Source: Candidatus Kinetoplastibacterium crithidii (ex Angomonas deanei ATCC 30255)
GTDB taxonomy: Bacteria > Pseudomonadota > Gammaproteobacteria > Burkholderiales > Burkholderiaceae_B
Length of the DNA: 64,000 bases
Assembly: GCF_000319225.1 (NCBI RefSeq)
Contig: NC_019815.1
Span: 558,001-622,000, forward strand
Reading direction: 5' to 3'
Every line of letters starts with the position of its first letter. The stretch's first letter is position 1. The notes under the pieces were generated by a model, which saw only the letters and a program-made list of their open reading frames with translations, was not told the origin of the DNA and did no database searches. Both the position numbers and the translations under genes were made by a program. Positions 37,620 through 47,959 of this stretch are shown in pieces.

Positions 37620-38020
37620 TTATATACGACGACGCTTTGGAGGACGACATCCATTGTGAGGAACAGGAGTGATATCTGCTATACTTGAAATTTTAATACC
37701 AAGAGCATTCAAGGCTCTAACAGAAGATTCACGTCCAGGTCCAGGTCCTTTAATACGTACCTCGAGAGTTTTTATTCCAAAATCCAATGCAGCACGTCCA
37801 GCAGTTTCAGCAGCTACCTGTGCAGCAAATGGAGTTGACTTTCTTGATCCCTTGAAACCAGAAGAACCTGAAGTCGCCCAAGACAAAGCGTTACCTTGTC
37901 TATCTGTTATAGTTACGATAGTATTATTGAAAGAAGCATGTATATGTGCTATACCATCAGAAACATTTTTTTTATTTTTTTGCGGATACGTGAAGAGCCG
38001 CTTACAGAGTTTTTCGCCAT
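37620..38020 (-). CDS. rpsK: 30S ribosomal protein S11, frameshifted at a poly(A) tract near the N-terminus
   Basis: S11 forms part of the 30S platform. ATG 38020 has a GAGGA SD eight bases upstream and encodes MAKNSVSG...RIRKKIKK, the normal betaproteobacterial N-terminus, then runs out of frame and stops five codons later. From 37967 the -1 frame reads [16 protein letters not shown] and continues to the invariant C-terminus [10 protein letters not shown]. The break is in A8 (complement of 37966-37973), on an A_AAA_AAA heptamer. One added A or a -1 slip gives exactly 133 residues. The only uninterrupted frame, from TTG 38036, has an unrelated N-terminus. S11 is essential, so it must be rescued or the tract is miscalled. 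Confidence 0.9.
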
Positions 38021-38036
38021 AATCTAAATTCCTCAA

Positions 38037-38402
38037 TTATTTTTTCAGAGAGGCAGCAGCACGACGTGGACCCTTTCGAGTGCGAGCATTAGTGCGAGTT
38101 CTCTGACCTCGAACTGGAAGACCCCTTTTATGACGCATACCACGATACGTACCAAGATCAATTAACCTTTTGATGGAAAATTGAATCTCTCGACGAAGAT
38201 CACCTTCTACAGTGAACAAATTAACTTGTTCACGAATCCGCTCCAATTCCGCATCGGTCATATCCTTTATTTTTTTGCTAACAGAAACTCCAGAAGCTTC
38301 ACAAATTTTGCGAGCACTAGAACGTCCGATACCAAAAATTGCGGTAAGACCAATCTCAGCATGCTGTTGTGGCGGAATATTAATGCCAGCAATACGGGCC
38401 AT
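38037..38402 (-). CDS. rpsM: 30S ribosomal protein S13
   Basis: 121 residues: [10 protein letters not shown], helix-two-turn-helix, and the basic tail [17 protein letters not shown] that contacts P-site tRNA. First gene of the alpha operon; stops 16 bp before the rpsK ATG. The 59-bp gap to rpmJ has no clear terminator, so transcription probably continues from spc. Confidence 0.98.
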   Translation of the reverse strand: MARIAGINIPPQQHAEIGLTAIFGIGRSSARKICEASGVSVSKKIKDMTDAELERIREQVNLFTVEGDLRREIQFSIKRLIDLGTYRGMRHKRGLPVRGQRTRTNARTRKGPRRAAASLKK

Positions 38403-38461
38403 GACTGTTCCTTGAATAAATCATTTGTTCATCAATGTTAATAATATAATAAAAAAACATA

Positions 38462-38575
38462 CTAACCTTGACGCTGTTTATGACGTGGATCAGTGCAAAT
38501 AATTCGCACTACTCCATGACGTTTAATAACCTTACAATTGCGGCAAACCCGCTTAACCGATGCCATTACCTTCAT
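38462..38575 (-). CDS. rpmJ: 50S ribosomal protein L36
   Basis: 37-residue zinc-ribbon protein: [19 protein letters not shown], then [12 protein letters not shown]. It has three cysteines and a histidine in the C-C-C-H zinc pattern. Placed between infA and rpsM as expected for betaproteobacteria. Found by translating the gap; too short for routine ORF cut-offs. Confidence 0.95.
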   Translation of the reverse strand: MKVMASVKRVCRNCKVIKRHGVVRIICTDPRHKQRQG

Positions 38576-38609
38576 GGTTAACTCCTAACTTTCCGTAACA
38601 TTTCTTGGC

Positions 38610-38828
38610 TTACTTGGCACGGAAAATAATTCGAGCCCTAGTAAGATCATAAGGTGTTAGCTCTACAGTCACTTTGTCTCCAGGCAATATTCTGATGTAA
38701 TGCATACGCATCTTACCAGATATATGACCCAAAACTACATGACCATTTTCGAGCTTAACGCGAAAATTCGCATTTGGAAGATTTTCCAAAACCTCTCCCT
38801 GCATTTGTATGACATCGTCCTTAGACAT
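38610..38828 (-). CDS. infA: translation initiation factor IF-1
   Basis: 72-residue OB-fold protein: [53 protein letters not shown], and the basic end RARIIFRAK. Blocks the A site during initiation. Between secY and rpmJ, 41 bp after secY. Confidence 0.98.
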   Translation of the reverse strand: MSKDDVIQMQGEVLENLPNANFRVKLENGHVVLGHISGKMRMHYIRILPGDKVTVELTPYDLTRARIIFRAK

Positions 38829-38869
38829 TATCTTTTTTACTTAAAATAAAACAAATATTTTTCATCATT

Positions 38870-40177
38870 CTAACTCTTGAAATTAGCTTTCTTAAGCAAA
38901 GAATCGTACTGATAAGACATAAGACAAGTTTGAACCTGTGTCATAAAGTCCATCGTTACAACCACAATTATTAAGAGAGAAGTACCCCCAAAACTAAAAG
39001 GTACACTCCACTTAGAAACCAAGAACTCTGGTACAAGACATATAAGTAAAATATATAAAGCACCAACCAAAGTTAACCTAGTTAATATTTTATCAATATA
39101 ACGTGAAGTTTGTTCTCCTGGTCTAATGCCAGGTATCAAAGCTCCACTTTTTTTGAGATTATCAGCTGTTTCTCTGCTATTAAATACTAAAGCTGTATAG
39201 AAAAAACAAAAAAACACTATAAGAACAGAATATAAAACTAAATAAATAGGTTGTCTAGGAGACAAATATTCAGCTAACTTACTTAACCAACCCATGTATT
39301 CTACTTCAGAGAACCAACTTGCAACAGTGGCAGGAAGCAGCATAAGAGCAGAAGCAAATATAGGAGGTATAACTCCAGACATATTTAATTTTAATGGCAA
39401 ATGAGAGTTCTGTCCTCTATAAATCTTATTTCCAACTTGACGTTGAGCATAATTAACAACAATTTTACGCTGACCCATCTCAACAAAAACTACTAAAAAA
39501 GTTACAACAACAACAACAGTAATTATAAAAAAAGCAGCGAATAATGTTATAGAATAAACACGAACCATTTCTAAAAGAGCAAACATAGCACTCGGAAGTT
39601 CTGACACTATTCCAGCAAATATTATCATGGAAATACCATTACCCAAACCTCTTTCTGTAATTTGCTCTCCAAGCCACATAACAAACATGGTTCCAGCAAC
39701 CAACGTCAAGACTCTTGTAAACTGATAAAAAAAACTACTATCTATGATTAAACCTTGCTGTGAATCTAGAACTAATGTAACGCCAATAGCCTGCACTAAA
39801 GCAATCAAAACAGTAATATATCTTGTATATCTAGATATTTTCCTTCGTCCAGCCTCACCTTCCTTTTTCAATGCAGACAACGAAGGAACAATGACACTTA
39901 ATAACTGCACAAAAATAGAAGCAGATATATAAGGCATAATACCTAACGCAAACACCGAAAATCTAGATAAAGCTCCACCAGAAAACATATTAAATAGACT
40001 TATAATACCACCTTGATTCCTGTTAAAAAGTTCTTCTAAAGCATAGGGATCAACACCTGGAACAGGAACATGAGTACCAATACGATAAACTAAAAGAGCC
40101 AAAACAAGAAATAATGCTCTCCTTTTTAAATCAGCATAACCCAAATTATTGCCCAAAGATGAAATTCCTTTAGCCAC
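38870..40177 (-). CDS. secY: preprotein translocase subunit SecY
   Basis: 435-residue polytopic channel of the Sec translocon with ten hydrophobic segments. Signatures [15 protein letters not shown], the plug region after TM1 ([13 protein letters not shown]), and [16 protein letters not shown] are present. C-terminal cytosolic loops carry the ribosome/SecA-binding arginines. Twelve bp from rplO in the spc operon. Confidence 0.97.
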   Translation of the reverse strand: MAKGISSLGNNLGYADLKRRALFLVLALLVYRIGTHVPVPGVDPYALEELFNRNQGGIISLFNMFSGGALSRFSVFALGIMPYISASIFVQLLSVIVPSLSALKKEGEAGRRKISRYTRYITVLIALVQAIGVTLVLDSQQGLIIDSSFFYQFTRVLTLVAGTMFVMWLGEQITERGLGNGISMIIFAGIVSELPSAMFALLEMVRVYSITLFAAFFIITVVVVVTFLVVFVEMGQRKIVVNYAQRQVGNKIYRGQNSHLPLKLNMSGVIPPIFASALMLLPATVASWFSEVEYMGWLSKLAEYLSPRQPIYLVLYSVLIVFFCFFYTALVFNSRETADNLKKSGALIPGIRPGEQTSRYIDKILTRLTLVGALYILLICLVPEFLVSKWSVPFSFGGTSLLIIVVVTMDFMTQVQTCLMSYQYDSLLKKANFKS

Positions 40178-40189
40178 TTTAAAATCCTT

Positions 40190-40630
40190 TTACAGTATTG
40201 ATCCACCAATTTCTTCTATTGCAGAACGTGCCCCAGCAGAAACAGAAATTCCTTTTAATACAAACTTACGAGATACAGCACCAGATTTTATAAGTTTAAC
40301 AAATTTAACTCCATTTTTTATTAAACCTGCAGCTTTTAAAACTTGTAAATCAACTTCTTCTGTCAGCAATTTCTGTAAATCCGATAAGCTAATTTGAGCA
40401 TAAAGATGCTCGTCTAATTGTCGGAAACCTCTCTTAGGAAGACGTCTTTGCAAAGGCATTTGTCCTCCTTCGAAACCGACTTTATGGAATCCACCAGAAC
40501 GAGACTTTTGGCCTTTATGACCACGACCTGCAGTTTTACCAAACCCAGATCCTATACCACGACCAACTCTACGCCTAGAAAACTTACTGCCTTCAGCAGG
40601 ACTAAGAGAATTCAATCTAATTTCTAACAT
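40190..40630 (-). CDS. rplO: 50S ribosomal protein L15
   Basis: 146 residues: [37 protein letters not shown] (extended glycine-rich arm), and a globular C-terminal domain. It binds 23S rRNA late in assembly. Between rpmD and secY in the spc operon. Confidence 0.98.
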   Translation of the reverse strand: MLEIRLNSLSPAEGSKFSRRRVGRGIGSGFGKTAGRGHKGQKSRSGGFHKVGFEGGQMPLQRRLPKRGFRQLDEHLYAQISLSDLQKLLTEEVDLQVLKAAGLIKNGVKFVKLIKSGAVSRKFVLKGISVSAGARSAIEEIGGSIL

Positions 40631-40641
40631 CCTAAATACCC

Positions 40642-40827
40642 CTAGATATCCGAAACATCAATAAGATAATTCACTTTACGAACCATTCCTCTTACTTCAG
40701 GGGTATCATTTAAAATACTAATACTATTTACTTTGCGTAAACCAAGACCCCTGATAGTATCACGATGATCTTTTCTAGTCCCTATCGTAGAACGTAAAAG
40801 CTGAATTTTTAACTGCTTATTAGTCAT
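40642..40827 (-). CDS. rpmD: 50S ribosomal protein L30
   Basis: 61 residues, ferredoxin-like fold: [27 protein letters not shown], and [11 protein letters not shown]. Five bp after rpsE and 11 bp before rplO. L30 is absent from many reduced genomes, so its retention is worth noting. Confidence 0.97.
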   Translation of the reverse strand: MTNKQLKIQLLRSTIGTRKDHRDTIRGLGLRKVNSISILNDTPEVRGMVRKVNYLIDVSDI

Positions 40828-40832
40828 AAAAA

Positions 40833-41354
40833 TTACCCCAATATTTCCTCAACACTCTTACCTCTTTTAGCAGCCACTTCTGATGGAGTTAAAGAAGAAC
40901 GCAAGCCATTGAAAGTAGCACGAACTAAGTTATAAGGGTTACTAGAACCTAAACTTTTTGCAACGACATTCCGTACTCCCATTACTTCAAAAATAGCACG
41001 CATTGGACCACCAGCTATAACACCAGAACCTTCAGATGCTGGAGAAATAATAACTTTAGAAGCACCATGTTTACCAATCACAACATGCTGTAAAGTACCA
41101 TTTTTCAGGGAAACTTTAAACATATTACGACGAGCTTGCTCCATAGCTTTTTGCACTGACATAGGAACTTCACGAGCCTTTCCTTTCCCCATTCCTATAC
41201 GCCCATCACCATCACCAACAACAGTAAGAGCAGCAAAACTCATAGTTCTACCTCCCTTTACTACTTTGCTGACGCGGTTTACAGCTATCATTTTTTCACG
41301 CAAGCCATCATTATTTTCTTTATCTGTATTACTTTTGCCTTGTACTTTGGCCAT
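40833..41354 (-). CDS. rpsE: 30S ribosomal protein S5
   Basis: 173 residues. Double-stranded RNA-binding domain with [24 protein letters not shown], then the S5 C-terminal domain with [15 protein letters not shown] sequence, GHKHGAS-type loop and [18 protein letters not shown]. Contributes to decoding fidelity and to helicase activity at the mRNA entry. Spc operon. Confidence 0.97.
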   Translation of the reverse strand: MAKVQGKSNTDKENNDGLREKMIAVNRVSKVVKGGRTMSFAALTVVGDGDGRIGMGKGKAREVPMSVQKAMEQARRNMFKVSLKNGTLQHVVIGKHGASKVIISPASEGSGVIAGGPMRAIFEVMGVRNVVAKSLGSSNPYNLVRATFNGLRSSLTPSEVAAKRGKSVEEILG

Positions 41355-41367
41355 TTTTAAACCCTCG

Positions 41368-41733
41368 TTAAAACTTTAAGCCAGCATTACGTGCTGCATC
41401 AGCAAGTTCTTTCACTCTACCATGATAACGAAATCCTGAACGATCAAAAGCAACTTGATCAATTCCAGCAGCTTTAGCTTTTTCTGCAATACGAGTACCA
41501 ACTATAGCAGCAGCTATTTTATTACCACCATGTGTAGTTTGAGCAGAAACCAAAGAACGTACATCTGATTCTATAGTAGAAGCACTAACTAAAATTCTAT
41601 CTCCATCAGGCGAAATAATATTTGCATATATATGCAAATTAGAACGAAAGACAGAAAGACGATTAACCTGTAATTCCCTAATCCTACGTCTAGTTGGAAC
41701 TGCTCGACGTAACCTGGAATTTTTTTTATTCAT
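41368..41733 (-). CDS. rplR: 50S ribosomal protein L18
   Basis: 121 residues: basic N-terminus [29 protein letters not shown], and the C-terminal [20 protein letters not shown]. Binds 5S rRNA with L5 and delivers it to the 50S. Thirteen bp before rpsE. Confidence 0.98.
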   Translation of the reverse strand: MNKKNSRLRRAVPTRRRIRELQVNRLSVFRSNLHIYANIISPDGDRILVSASTIESDVRSLVSAQTTHGGNKIAAAIVGTRIAEKAKAAGIDQVAFDRSGFRYHGRVKELADAARNAGLKF

Positions 41734-41757
41734 AACTATTCCTTATCTACGTATCTA

Positions 41758-42291
41758 TTATTTCTTCTTAGCTTCTTTAAGCATAACTTTCTCATCAGCA
41801 TATCTAATACCCTTACCCTTATAAGGTTCAGGAGAACGATAAGACCTAATTTTAGCTGCCACTTGACCAACTGCTTGTTTATCTATACCTTTGATCAATA
41901 TTTCTGTTGGAGAAGCTATCTCGGCAGAAATACCAGTTGGCAATGAATATAAAACATCATGTGAGAACCCAAGCTGTAATTTAACAGTATTGTTTTGCAC
42001 TGATGCTCTGTAGCCAACACCAACTAAGAGTAATTTTCGTTCAAAGCCTTTACTAACACCTATAACCATATTTGATATAAGTGCTCGCAAAGTCCCAATC
42101 ATTGCTTTTGATTGCTCTGTGACCTGGACCAAAGAAAAACTAATCTTATTATCAAGCAACTCTACTTTAACATCTTTGTTTAGAAATTGTGTAAGCGTAC
42201 CTAGTTTTCCACTGACAACAATATTCTCACCATCAATTTTTGCCTGAACTTCGGCAGGAATTTCAATAGGATATTTAGCGATTCGTGACAT
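41758..42291 (-). CDS. rplF: 50S ribosomal protein L6
   Basis: 177 residues with two tandem L6 domains; the C-terminal one has GIDKQAVGQVAAKIRSYRSPEPYKGKGIRY, the invariant L6 signature contacting the sarcin-ricin loop region. Spc operon, 12 bp after rpsH. Confidence 0.98.
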   Translation of the reverse strand: MSRIAKYPIEIPAEVQAKIDGENIVVSGKLGTLTQFLNKDVKVELLDNKISFSLVQVTEQSKAMIGTLRALISNMVIGVSKGFERKLLLVGVGYRASVQNNTVKLQLGFSHDVLYSLPTGISAEIASPTEILIKGIDKQAVGQVAAKIRSYRSPEPYKGKGIRYADEKVMLKEAKKK

Positions 42292-42303
42292 TAGAACATC
42301 TCC

Positions 42304-42699
42304 TTAAGCCACGTAACATAAAATTTCACCACCAACTCCATTAGCTCGAGCTTTACGATCTGTCATAACACCTCGCGAAGTTGAAACAATTGCTATTCCT
42401 AAACCATTCATCACTTGTGGAATACCTACACTTTTTTTATATACACGCAAACCAGGACGTGAAACACGGTCAATTTTTTCTATAACCGGACGGCCTGCAT
42501 AATATTTAAGAGTAATTTCTAATTCAGGCTTAGAAACCACTCCTTTAATTTGAAAATTATCAACATAACCTTCTTCCTTTAAAACAGCAGCTATAGCCAT
42601 TTTAATATTTGAAGAAGGCATACTAACTGTTAATTTATCAGCTTGCTGTGCGTTGCGAATACGAGTCAACATATCAGCAATCGGATCGCTCATGCTCAT
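42304..42699 (-). CDS. rpsH: 30S ribosomal protein S8
   Basis: 131 residues: [16 protein letters not shown], then [37 protein letters not shown], with the conserved C-terminal RNA-binding surface. In E. coli S8 represses the spc operon by binding the rplE region; the target was not checked here. Confidence 0.98.
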   Translation of the reverse strand: MSMSDPIADMLTRIRNAQQADKLTVSMPSSNIKMAIAAVLKEEGYVDNFQIKGVVSKPELEITLKYYAGRPVIEKIDRVSRPGLRVYKKSVGIPQVMNGLGIAIVSTSRGVMTDRKARANGVGGEILCYVA

Positions 42700-42709
42700 C
42701 TCATTCCTC

Positions 42710-43015
42710 CTACCAGCTAGCTTTGGTCATGCCAGGAATTTCTCCTCGCATTGCCATTTCGCGTAACTTATGGCGTGCCAAACCAAACTGACGAAAAACA
42801 CCTCTAGGGCGCCCTGTAATAAGACAACGATTACGCTGTCTAGTTGGATTGGCATTTCTTGGTAATTGCTGAAGCTTAAGTCTAGCTTGATAACGTTCTT
42901 CTTCACTCTTAGAGTTATCTTGAATTAAACCTTTCAACTCAGCACGTTTTACCGCAAACTTAGCAGCCAATCTTATGCGCTTAATATCACGATTTATAAG
43001 GGATAGTTTAGCCAT
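42710..43015 (-). CDS. rpsN: 30S ribosomal protein S14
   Basis: 101 residues from ATG 43015 ([10 protein letters not shown]), with a GGGG-containing SD before it; the frame opens five codons earlier without similarity. This is the long, zinc-free form: [30 protein letters not shown]. The stop of rplE is 14 bp before this start. Confidence 0.97.
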   Translation of the reverse strand: MAKLSLINRDIKRIRLAAKFAVKRAELKGLIQDNSKSEEERYQARLKLQQLPRNANPTRQRNRCLITGRPRGVFRQFGLARHKLREMAMRGEIPGMTKASW

Positions 43016-43029
43016 ATTATAATCCCCCA

Positions 43030-43569
43030 CTAATTACGAAAAGGAAAACCAAAAGCTACCAATAAAGCCTTTGCTTCCTCATCAGTCTTCGCTGTAGTAT
43101 TTATGCTAATGTTTAAACCTCTTATTACATCCACTTTATCATACTCGATTTCAGGAAAAATAATTTGTTCTTTAACACCAACATTATAATTGCCACGACC
43201 ATCAAATGCACGAGCAGAAACCCCTCTAAAATCACGCACTCTAGGCAATGCAATAGATACTAAGCGATCCAGAAATTCATACATGCGTTCGCCACGCAGC
43301 GTAACCATGCAACCTATTGGATAATTCTCACGAATCTTAAAACCAGCTATAGCTTTACGAGTCTTAGTAATAACAGCCTTCTGACCAGCTATTCTACTTA
43401 AATCAGAAACAGCATTATCAATAACTTTTTTATCAGCGACTGCCTCTGAAACACCCATATTCAAAGTGATTTTAGAAACACGAGGTGCTTCCATTATACT
43501 TTTATATCCAAACTTAGAAAGTAAAGAATCTACAATCTCGTTCTTATATAAATCTTGTAATCTAGACAT
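43030..43569 (-). CDS. rplE: 50S ribosomal protein L5
   Basis: 179 residues: [77 protein letters not shown]. Central part of the 5S RNP that touches the P-site tRNA. Spc operon. Confidence 0.98.
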   Translation of the reverse strand: MSRLQDLYKNEIVDSLLSKFGYKSIMEAPRVSKITLNMGVSEAVADKKVIDNAVSDLSRIAGQKAVITKTRKAIAGFKIRENYPIGCMVTLRGERMYEFLDRLVSIALPRVRDFRGVSARAFDGRGNYNVGVKEQIIFPEIEYDKVDVIRGLNISINTTAKTDEEAKALLVAFGFPFRN

Positions 43570-43583
43570 ATAAATTTCGCTCC

Positions 43584-43907
43584 CTATGATTTAGCACCAA
43601 CAACACTGCCATTGGAACGAAAAATTCTAACTTTACCCTCACCATCTTTTTTCTGAATGCCAACTCGCTCTCCTTTGCCTGTTTCAGAATTAAAAAGAGC
43701 AACATTTGAAATATGTATAGGCATTGTCTTATCTACAATACCACCAGGATTATTAGTCATAGGGTTTGGTTTAATATGTTTTTTCACAACATTAATACCT
43801 TCTACCAATAAATGCTCTTTATCTATGACAGATAAAACAATTCCTCGTTTTTTTCTATCACGACCAGAAAGAACAATTACCTCATCCCCTTTACGAATTT
43901 TATTCAT
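43584..43907 (-). CDS. rplX: 50S ribosomal protein L24
   Basis: 107 residues: KOW motif [20 protein letters not shown], then [14 protein letters not shown] and [15 protein letters not shown]. Assembly-initiator protein near the exit tunnel. Nine bp after rplN. Confidence 0.98.
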   Translation of the reverse strand: MNKIRKGDEVIVLSGRDRKKRGIVLSVIDKEHLLVEGINVVKKHIKPNPMTNNPGGIVDKTMPIHISNVALFNSETGKGERVGIQKKDGEGKVRIFRSNGSVVGAKS

Positions 43908-43916
43908 ATCAGCCCT

Positions 43917-44285
43917 TTACAAAACCTCTGGAGCTAAAGACACAATCTTCATAAATCTCTCACCACGTAATTCACGAGTAACAGGACCAAAAATACGGGT
44001 CCCTATAGGTTCTAATTTAGAATTTAATAAAACAGCAGCATTACTACCAAAACGGATTAGAGAACCGTCTTTTCTACGAACTCCCTTAGTAGCGCGAACT
44101 ATTACTGCATTATAAACTTCTCCCTTTTTAACTCTACCACGTGGAGCAGCATCTTTAACACTTACTTTAATAACATCGCCGATTCCGGCATAACGTCGCT
44201 TGGAACCACCGAGAACTTTAATACACATCACATGGCGTGCACCAGTATTATCGGCCACATCAAGCGTGGTCTGCATTTGGATCAT
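43917..44285 (-). CDS. rplN: 50S ribosomal protein L14
   Basis: 122 residues from ATG 44285 ([17 protein letters not shown]), preceded by an AGGA-like SD; the frame opens nine codons earlier, outside the family. [20 protein letters not shown] and the end [13 protein letters not shown] are typical. First gene of the spc operon, 217 bp after rpsQ. Confidence 0.98.
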   Translation of the reverse strand: MIQMQTTLDVADNTGARHVMCIKVLGGSKRRYAGIGDVIKVSVKDAAPRGRVKKGEVYNAVIVRATKGVRRKDGSLIRFGSNAAVLLNSKLEPIGTRIFGPVTRELRGERFMKIVSLAPEVL

Positions 44286-44397
44286 GATCTTTTCCTGTTC
44301 CAACTTAGCCAAAGATACAAACTAATTAGTCTAAATCTTTACCAGTTTTGGTCCCGTATATTGTTATAAAATAACAAATTTGGGTTGAATTTTGCTA

Positions 44398-44430
44398 AAA
44401 ACAAGCTTTCTAAAAATTTATAGAAAGCTT
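44398..44430 (-). terminator. intrinsic terminator after rpsQ, at the S10/spc boundary
   Basis: A perfect 10-bp stem (AAGCTTTCTA 44403-44412 with TAGAAAGCTT 44421-44430) with an 8-base loop; on the minus strand the stem is followed by GTTTTTAG. It lies in the 217-bp gap between S10 and spc, so spc must have its own promoter in 44286-44397; a TTGTTAT/ATAACAA repeat (44361-44377) is there but no clear promoter was found. Confidence 0.7.
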
Positions 44431-44502
44431 CCCCATTAATTCTCTCATGCATCATAAAAAAACACAAGAGATAACGGCAGTTTAAAACCACCGTTTAGAA
44501 AA

Positions 44503-44781
44503 TTAAATTAAAGTTGCAGCTGTAACTAAAGACATAACCATCCATGACTTATCACGAGAAATTGGTCTACACTCTTTAATTTCAACAATATCACCATCTT
44601 TATACTTATTTTCTTCATCATGTGCTTTGTAGTTTGCAGAACGAGTAACTACCTTACCTAAAACCTGATGCTTTACCCTTCTTTCAACTTGAACAACAAC
44701 AGATTTATTCATCTTACTACTAATAACTTTACCGATTAAAACGCGTTGACGTTTAGGAACTTGTTCTACTATTGTATTCAT
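44503..44781 (-). CDS. rpsQ: 30S ribosomal protein S17
   Basis: 92-residue OB-fold protein: [22 protein letters not shown], then [30 protein letters not shown]. Last gene of the S10 operon; overlaps rpmC by four bases and is followed by a terminator. Confidence 0.98.
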   Translation of the reverse strand: MNTIVEQVPKRQRVLIGKVISSKMNKSVVVQVERRVKHQVLGKVVTRSANYKAHDEENKYKDGDIVEIKECRPISRDKSWMVMSLVTAATLI

Positions 44782-44978
44782 TTGATTTCTTTCCTTGTTT
44801 TCTCAGTAAGAATAGTACGTGTTCTAGCAATACTCTTACGAACTTTACTTATTTGAGATGTATTAACAAGTTGCTTGGTAGCTATCTGCATGCGCAATTT
44901 AAACTGTGTCTTTAACAAGCTTTCTAACTCAACATGAAGCTCAGACATTTCCTTTAAACGAAGTTCATTAGCCTTCAT
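44778..44978 (-). CDS. rpmC: 50S ribosomal protein L29
   Basis: 66-residue helical hairpin: [52 protein letters not shown]. At the tunnel exit; docking site for SRP and trigger factor in E. coli. Overlaps rpsQ by four bases. Confidence 0.97.
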   Translation of the reverse strand: MKANELRLKEMSELHVELESLLKTQFKLRMQIATKQLVNTSQISKVRKSIARTRTILTEKTRKEIK

Positions 44979-44991
44979 TAAAATATTCCTC

Positions 44992-45411
44992 TTAAGAACC
45001 GCCTATACGACGAGATACAAATATTGTCGAAATAGGCAACTTAGCAGCTGCTAAGCGAAAAGCTTCACGAGCAAGCTCCTCACTAACACCTTCCATTTCA
45101 TATAAAACTTTTCCTGGTTGAATTTCGGATACCCAATACTCAGGATTACCTTTCCCATTACCCATTCTAACCTCTGCAGGTTTTTGAGATATTGGCTTGT
45201 CAGGAAAAATTCGAATCCACACGCGACCGCCACGTTTTATGTGTCTGTTGATAGCGCGCCTAGCAGACTCTATTTGTCGTGCTGTTAGCCTTCCTCTACC
45301 TGTAGCTTTTAAGCCAAATTCTCCAAATGAAACATTAGCTCCACTACTTGCAAGACCTGTATTACGACCCTTCTGTTCTTTTCTATATTTTCTACGAGCC
45401 GGCTGTAACAT
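44992..45411 (-). CDS. rplP: 50S ribosomal protein L16
   Basis: 139 residues: [68 protein letters not shown]. Essential for A-site tRNA positioning. Three bp after rpsC. Confidence 0.98.
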   Translation of the reverse strand: MLQPARRKYRKEQKGRNTGLASSGANVSFGEFGLKATGRGRLTARQIESARRAINRHIKRGGRVWIRIFPDKPISQKPAEVRMGNGKGNPEYWVSEIQPGKVLYEMEGVSEELAREAFRLAAAKLPISTIFVSRRIGGS

Positions 45412-45414
45412 ATT

Positions 45415-46206
45415 TTAATCCCCTTCACTAGATGAAGAAGTTGCTGCAACTTTAACAGTTGAGCGACTACGATGACGTTGGCGTGTTGTTTTATTATCTG
45501 TCTTTTCTCCACGAGAAGATTTACGAGGCTTTCTTGGCTCATCTTCTCTCACAGTAGTATCAATTAAAGATTCGCTACTTAAAGACATGTCTCCTTTATA
45601 TACCCATACCTTGATACCTATAATACCATAGGTAGTACGAGCTTCAGATGTACCATAATCAATTCCAGCCTTCAAAGTATGCAAAGGAACCCGTCCTTCT
45701 CTATACCACTCAGTTCTAGCTATCTCTATACCATTTAGCCTACCGGAACTCATAATCTTAATACCCTGAGCACCTAAACGCATAGCATTTTGCATAGCTC
45801 TTTTCATAGCCCTGCGAAACATTATTCTTTTTTCTAATTGTTGTGCTATAGAATCAGCTATCAACTGAGCATCAATTTCAGGTTTTCTTACCTCTTCTAT
45901 ATTTACATGAACAGGAACACCTGCTAATTTCTGCAAATCTGATTTAAGAAGTTCTATATCCTCGCCCTTCTTACCTATCACAACACCTGGACGGGCTGAA
46001 TAAATAGTAACGCGAGCGTTTTTAGCTGGTCTTTCAATTAACACACGACTAACAGAAGCATTTTTTAGTTTTTTCTTCAAATACTCCCGAATCCTAATAT
46101 CACCTGCCAAAATAGAACTAAAATCTCGATCTTCAGAATACCATTTAGAAGACCAGTTTCTAGAAACTGACAGACGAAACCCTGTAGGATAAATCTTTTG
46201 TCCCAT
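45415..46206 (-). CDS. rpsC: 30S ribosomal protein S3
   Basis: 263 residues. KH domain with [15 protein letters not shown], then the S3 C-terminal domain with [32 protein letters not shown] basic, Ser/Arg-rich tail of about 50 residues follows, as in Bordetella S3. Forms the mRNA entry pore. S10 operon. Confidence 0.97.
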   Translation of the reverse strand: MGQKIYPTGFRLSVSRNWSSKWYSEDRDFSSILAGDIRIREYLKKKLKNASVSRVLIERPAKNARVTIYSARPGVVIGKKGEDIELLKSDLQKLAGVPVHVNIEEVRKPEIDAQLIADSIAQQLEKRIMFRRAMKRAMQNAMRLGAQGIKIMSSGRLNGIEIARTEWYREGRVPLHTLKAGIDYGTSEARTTYGIIGIKVWVYKGDMSLSSESLIDTTVREDEPRKPRKSSRGEKTDNKTTRQRHRSRSTVKVAATSSSSEGD

Positions 46207-46214
46207 ATCTGCTC

Positions 46215-46544
46215 CTAGGATCCGACTTTAACTGTAATATGACATGTTTGCTTCTCAATACGATTACCACGACCTTTAGCTCTTGCAGAAAACCGCTTCA
46301 TCGATTGACCTTTATCAATAAAAATTGCATTCACTCGCAACTCATCTATATCAGCACCATTATTATGTTCTGCATTAGCTATAGCAGAATCAACTGCTTT
46401 CTTTAAAATACCAGCAGCTTTCTTAGGAGAAAACTTAAGTATATTAAGAGCTTGTGCAACTGTTTTGCCTCTAATTAAATCAGCAACCAAACGTGTTTTC
46501 TGAGAAGATATGTGGACTCCACGAATAACAGCAGTAGTTTCCAT
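46215..46544 (-). CDS. rplV: 50S ribosomal protein L22
   Basis: 109 residues: [45 protein letters not shown], then the tunnel-lining hairpin [15 protein letters not shown]. Three bp after rpsS. Confidence 0.98.
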   Translation of the reverse strand: METTAVIRGVHISSQKTRLVADLIRGKTVAQALNILKFSPKKAAGILKKAVDSAIANAEHNNGADIDELRVNAIFIDKGQSMKRFSARAKGRGNRIEKQTCHITVKVGS

Positions 46545-46547
46545 ATT

Positions 46548-46823
46548 TTACCTTTTCGCCTTTTTATCTGCAGCATGTCCTTTAAAGGTTCTGGTCAAAG
46601 CAAACTCTCCAAGCTTATGACCAACCATATTTTCATTAATATAAACAGGAACCTGCTGACGCCCATTATGCACAGCAATTGTCAACCCAATAAACTCAGG
46701 TAGAACAGTAGAACGCCTAGACCAAGTTTTAATTGGTTTCTTGTCTCTACCAGCAACAGCTGCATCTATTTTTTTCATAAGATGAAGATCTACAAAAGGA
46801 CCTTTTTTGATCGAACGTGACAT
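46548..46823 (-). CDS. rpsS: 30S ribosomal protein S19
   Basis: 91 residues: [58 protein letters not shown]. Binds with S13 in the 30S head. Follows rplB after 12 bp. Confidence 0.98.
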   Translation of the reverse strand: MSRSIKKGPFVDLHLMKKIDAAVAGRDKKPIKTWSRRSTVLPEFIGLTIAVHNGRQQVPVYINENMVGHKLGEFALTRTFKGHAADKKAKR

Positions 46824-46835
46824 ATTTGTTAGCCT

Positions 46836-47663
46836 TTATTTGTTTTTACGTCGCTGGACAATCATATTGCTAGTCCTTTTATTACGACGAGTTTTATATC
46901 CTTTAGCAGGAGTTCCCCATGGACTAACCGGTTCACGAGCCTCTCCTGTTCGCCCTTCTCCACCACCATGTGGGTGATCAACTGGGTTCATAGCCACACC
47001 TCTAACAGTAGGACGAACACCTCGCCAACGCATAGCTCCTGCCTTTCCTATCTGTTTAAGACTGTGCTCTGAATTACCTACTTCCCCAAGAGTAGCCCGA
47101 CAATCAACATGAATATTGCGAACCTCTCCAGATCTCAGACGAATTTGGGCATAAACACCTTCTCTAGCAAGCAACACAGCTGAAGAACCGGCTGACCTAG
47201 ATAACTGAGCTCCCTTACCAGGACGCATCTCTATACAATGTATAGTAGATCCAACAGGTATATTTCTAATAGGCAAAGTATTACCTGCTCTGATAGGCGC
47301 ATCAGCTCCAGAAATAAGCGTTACACCTATTTCTAAATTTCTAGGGGCTATAATATAACGTCTCTCTCCATCGGCATAACATAACAAAGCAATATTAGCA
47401 CTGCGGTTAGGATCATATTCAATACGCTCTACTTTTGCAGGAATTCCATCTTTATCACGACGAAAATCTACAATTCTGTAGAATTGTTTATGACCACCAC
47501 CTTTATGTCTGATTGTGATATGCCCATTATTATTACGACCAGATCCTCTCTTCTGTTTTTCTAAAAGAGGAAAAAATGGATCGCCTTTATGCAAAGATTG
47601 ACCTGTTATTTTAACTAACCCTCTCCTTCCAGGAGAAGTTGGTTTTACTTTTAAAATAGTCAT
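46836..47663 (-). CDS. rplB: 50S ribosomal protein L2
   Basis: 275 residues: N-terminal [11 protein letters not shown] domain, SH3-like domain, and the C-terminal signature [39 protein letters not shown] with the conserved His near the peptidyl-transferase centre. Its first base overlaps the last base of the rplW stop. Confidence 0.98.
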   Translation of the reverse strand: MTILKVKPTSPGRRGLVKITGQSLHKGDPFFPLLEKQKRGSGRNNNGHITIRHKGGGHKQFYRIVDFRRDKDGIPAKVERIEYDPNRSANIALLCYADGERRYIIAPRNLEIGVTLISGADAPIRAGNTLPIRNIPVGSTIHCIEMRPGKGAQLSRSAGSSAVLLAREGVYAQIRLRSGEVRNIHVDCRATLGEVGNSEHSLKQIGKAGAMRWRGVRPTVRGVAMNPVDHPHGGGEGRTGEAREPVSPWGTPAKGYKTRRNKRTSNMIVQRRKNK

Positions 47664-47959
47664 TATGCCACCTCTGCAAAGTTAATTTCATAACCATCAC
47701 GGAGAGAAATATATGCCTTTTTCTCATGACGTCTACGGCCCACAAAACGACCAAATTTCTTAACTTTACCCTTGCGGTTAAGCATAGCAACAGAGTCAAC
47801 TTGCACTTTGAATAATAATTCTACTGCTGCTTTAACTTCTAATTTAGTTGCATCTGGCAACACACGAAAAATAACCTGACGATGTTTATCAGCAATAAAA
47901 GTAGCTTTTTCGGTAACCACAGGAGATAAAATTATTTGCATCAAACGTTCTGCATTCAT
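47663..47959 (-). CDS. rplW: 50S ribosomal protein L23
   Basis: 98 residues: [19 protein letters not shown], then [22 protein letters not shown]. Exit-tunnel docking protein for trigger factor and SRP. Overlaps rplD by four bases. Confidence 0.98.
   Translation of the reverse strand: MNAERLMQIILSPVVTEKATFIADKHRQVIFRVLPDATKLEVKAAVELLFKVQVDSVAMLNRKGKVKKFGRFVGRRRHEKKAYISLRDGYEINFAEVA

Noticed and set aside
38021..38036. TTG 38036 as the start of rpsK, giving one uninterrupted 138-residue frame
   Set aside because: The extra N-terminal residues do not resemble S11, whereas ATG 38020 has a well-placed SD and encodes the conserved N-terminus in the neighbouring frame.
43657..44115. 152-residue frame on the plus strand over rplX-rplN
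   Set aside because: Antisense shadow of two highly conserved ribosomal genes; no SD and no protein-like composition.
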